Below, one piece after another: positions 62,636-64,000 of a stretch of DNA of 64,000 nt. The notes below the pieces were generated by a model, which was not told the DNA's origin, did no database searches, and worked only from the letters and a program-made list of their open reading frames with translations. Each line of letters begins with the position of its first letter. Positions within the stretch are counted from its first letter, which is position 1. Origin of the DNA: Streptomyces sp. Act143 (GTDB lineage: Bacteria; Actinomycetota; Actinomycetes; Streptomycetales; Streptomycetaceae). The position numbers and the translations under genes are program-made. The stretch covers positions 7,176,129 to 7,240,128 of the forward strand of contig NZ_QFRX01000001.1 in the NCBI RefSeq assembly GCF_003143935.1. The letters run 5' to 3'.

Positions 62636-62683
62636 ACGACACTGGGCAAGCGACAGCCCGAAGGCCCGCCGCCCGCACCCGCG

Positions 62684-63442
62684 GTGCAGCGCATCCGACT
62701 GCGCTACACCAAGCGCGGCCGCCTCCGGTTCACCAGCCACCGTGACTTCCAGCGCGCTTTCGAGCGTGCGCTGCGCCGCGCCGAGGTGCCGATGGCGTAC
62801 TCGGCGGGGTTCACGCCGCATCCGAAGGTGTCGTACGCCAATGCCGCACCCACCGGCACGGGCAGTGAGGCGGAGTATCTGGAGATCGCCCTCACCGAGG
62901 CCCGGGACCCCGAGAAGCTCAGGGCCCTGCTCGACGAGTCGATGCCCGTCGGGCTCGACATCGTGGACGCGGTCGAGGCCCGGACCTCCGGGCTCGCCGA
63001 CCGGCTGACCGCCTCGGTGTGGGAGCTGCGGCTCGACGGAGTGGAGCCGGCGGAGGCCGAACGGGCCGTCGCCGCGTTCAACGCCGCCGAGACCGTCGAG
63101 GTCCAGCGCATGACCAAGAACGGCGTCCGTACCTTCGACGCCCGTTCGGCGGTCGTAGATCTTGAAACGCACAGTTCGGCTGCTGATAGGCCGACCGACC
63201 AGCCCTGTGCGATACTGCGGCTGGTTGTTCGGCACGTGACGCCTGCCGTACGACCCGACGACGTCCTGTCCGGTCTCCGCGCCGTGGCCGACCTGGCGCC
63301 GCCGGTCCCCGCAGCGGTGACCAGGCTGGCGCAGGGGCTGTTCGATGAAGAGACCGGCGAGGTGACCGACCCGCTCGCGCCCGACCGCGAGGCAGCTGAG
63401 GCCCCCACAACGGCCGCTGCCGCCGCGAAGGCGCCGGCGTAG
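62684..63442 (+). CDS. TIGR03936 / DUF2344 radical SAM-linked protein
   Basis: A 252-aa DUF2344 protein that partners with the TIGR03960 radical SAM protein across bacteria. The core YTKRGRLRFTSHRDFQRAFE and AYSAGFTPHPKVSYA is intact. GTG 62684 lies inside a leader that is in frame back to CTG 62642 (reading GKRQPEGPPPAPAVQ), which may be the real start because AAGGA lies 11 bases before it. The C-terminus is Ala/Pro-rich. Confidence 0.85.
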   Translation: MQRIRLRYTKRGRLRFTSHRDFQRAFERALRRAEVPMAYSAGFTPHPKVSYANAAPTGTGSEAEYLEIALTEARDPEKLRALLDESMPVGLDIVDAVEARTSGLADRLTASVWELRLDGVEPAEAERAVAAFNAAETVEVQRMTKNGVRTFDARSAVVDLETHSSAADRPTDQPCAILRLVVRHVTPAVRPDDVLSGLRAVADLAPPVPAAVTRLAQGLFDEETGEVTDPLAPDREAAEAPTTAAAAAKAPA

Positions 63443-63702
63443 GGAAGGTCCCGCGAAAGGACGGACGTCGTAGCGCCGCCCTCGTACTCGGGAGCCACCT
63501 GGGTCGGGCAGCGCACCGACCAGAAGACTTTCGCCAGGCCGTACCCAACAGGGTGTACGGAACCGGCGAGACAGGACACAGAGAGCTCCCGTGCGGCGCC
63601 CGCGCCCCGGACGGCGGCACCGCGCATCGCGCGAGCCGCGGACGTCACCGGCATCGCCGGACCAGGCGCGGCGCCCGGGAGCCTGACGGGAGAAACGCCC
63701 GC

Positions 63703-64000
63703 ATGCTCGAGCCGACCGAACCCACCGAGGGTTCCGAACTCAACACCCCCAGCGACACTCTGCCGCCGCGACGCCGGCGCCGTGCCGCATCCCGGCCGGC
63801 GGGTCCGCCGGTCGCCGCCGCGGCCGATGCGCCGGACGAGGTGACGCCGGCCATACCGGCCGCCGAGGACGCCGAGGCCGCTGCCGAAGAGCCGACGGAG
63901 GCCGCAGAGGCCACAGAGGCCGTGGCGGCTGAAGAGGCACCCGCGCCTGCCGCGCGCACGCGGCGTCGTGCCACCCGTCGGGCAGCCGCGCCCGCCGGGG
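63703..64000 (+). CDS. rne: Ribonuclease E/G, N-terminal extension (partial)
   Basis: The first 99 residues of a Streptomyces RNase E, running off the window end. It starts at ATG 63703 with GGGAGA upstream, and shows the disordered Ala/Glu/Pro-rich N-terminal extension with basic patches (PPRRRRRAASRP, RTRRRATRRAAA) known in actinobacterial Rne. The catalytic S1/RNase domain lies beyond the window. The position after the TIGR03936 gene agrees with relatives. Confidence 0.85.
   Translation, partial: MLEPTEPTEGSELNTPSDTLPPRRRRRAASRPAGPPVAAAADAPDEVTPAIPAAEDAEAAAEEPTEAAEATEAVAAEEAPAPAARTRRRATRRAAAPAG

Overview
The window reads as one continuous piece of a Streptomyces-type (high-GC actinobacterial) chromosome. 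Most codons end in G or C, GTG/TTG and leaderless starts are common, and the ClpP1/ClpP2 pair, MreBCD and RodA-PBP2, a DUF574 methyltransferase and an N-terminally extended Rne all fit that group. There is no plasmid or phage backbone. The only recognisable mobile element is an IS605-like TnpB element at about 41417-43540.

Layout. 398-3422: an exported metallophosphoesterase and an exported serine hydrolase. 3621-8490: a DUF559-like protein (-), pepN (-), a mycothiol-reductase-like DsbA-fold protein (+) and a small zinc ribbon (-). 8649-14969: a carbohydrate module of two FGGY sugar kinases around a DeoR regulator, with a 2-hydroxyacid dehydrogenase, a histidine phosphatase and a decayed but still open sugar-ABC ATPase. 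14982-23697: DUF574 methyltransferase, sodF with a Nur-type operator, two paralogous amino-acid permeases, bioY, a sortase substrate and a membrane Ser/Thr kinase. 23902-33823: rpiB, a Nei-type DNA glycosylase, an Eis-like acetyltransferase, a PP2C phosphatase, an ABC exporter pair, an HD protein, an acyltransferase and a 64-aa membrane protein. 34231-39291: tRNA-Gly(TCC), tRNA-Pro(TGG), tig, clpP1, clpP2, clpX. 39300-43560: an accessory patch with a PIN-like protein, a small secreted Cys peptide, a proline-rich membrane protein and the TnpB element. 43590-50927: valS, a cell-surface cluster (LAATG mini-protein, GT2 synthase, atypical response regulator), folC, DUF4233 and ndk. 51180-57593: mreB, mreC, mreD, PBP2, rodA for lateral and spore wall synthesis. 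57702-64000: CYTH-CHAD protein, the radical-SAM pair TIGR03960/TIGR03936 split by a repeat-rich membrane protein, and the start of rne.

The backbone order pepN, Rv2466c-like, rpiB, nei, tig, clpP1P2, clpX, valS, folC, DUF4233, ndk, rne follows the order I know from Mycobacterium tuberculosis, so the FGGY, sod, permease, kinase and TnpB blocks look like insertions into an old conserved neighbourhood. Protein quality control (trigger factor, Clp protease), tRNA charging, folate, nucleotide supply and wall elongation are thus packed together.

The most unusual locus is the TnpB element. TnpB keeps its RuvC D/E/D triad and zinc finger, and its right end and predicted guide lie immediately upstream of the valS promoter. 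The divergent partner is an excisionase-type HTH fused to an IS200/IS605 TnpA domain in which both HUH histidines and the catalytic tyrosine are replaced. A perfect 45-nt palindrome sits directly before that protein's start codon. This looks like a TnpA turned into a DNA-binding regulator, paired with a potentially active RNA-guided nuclease.
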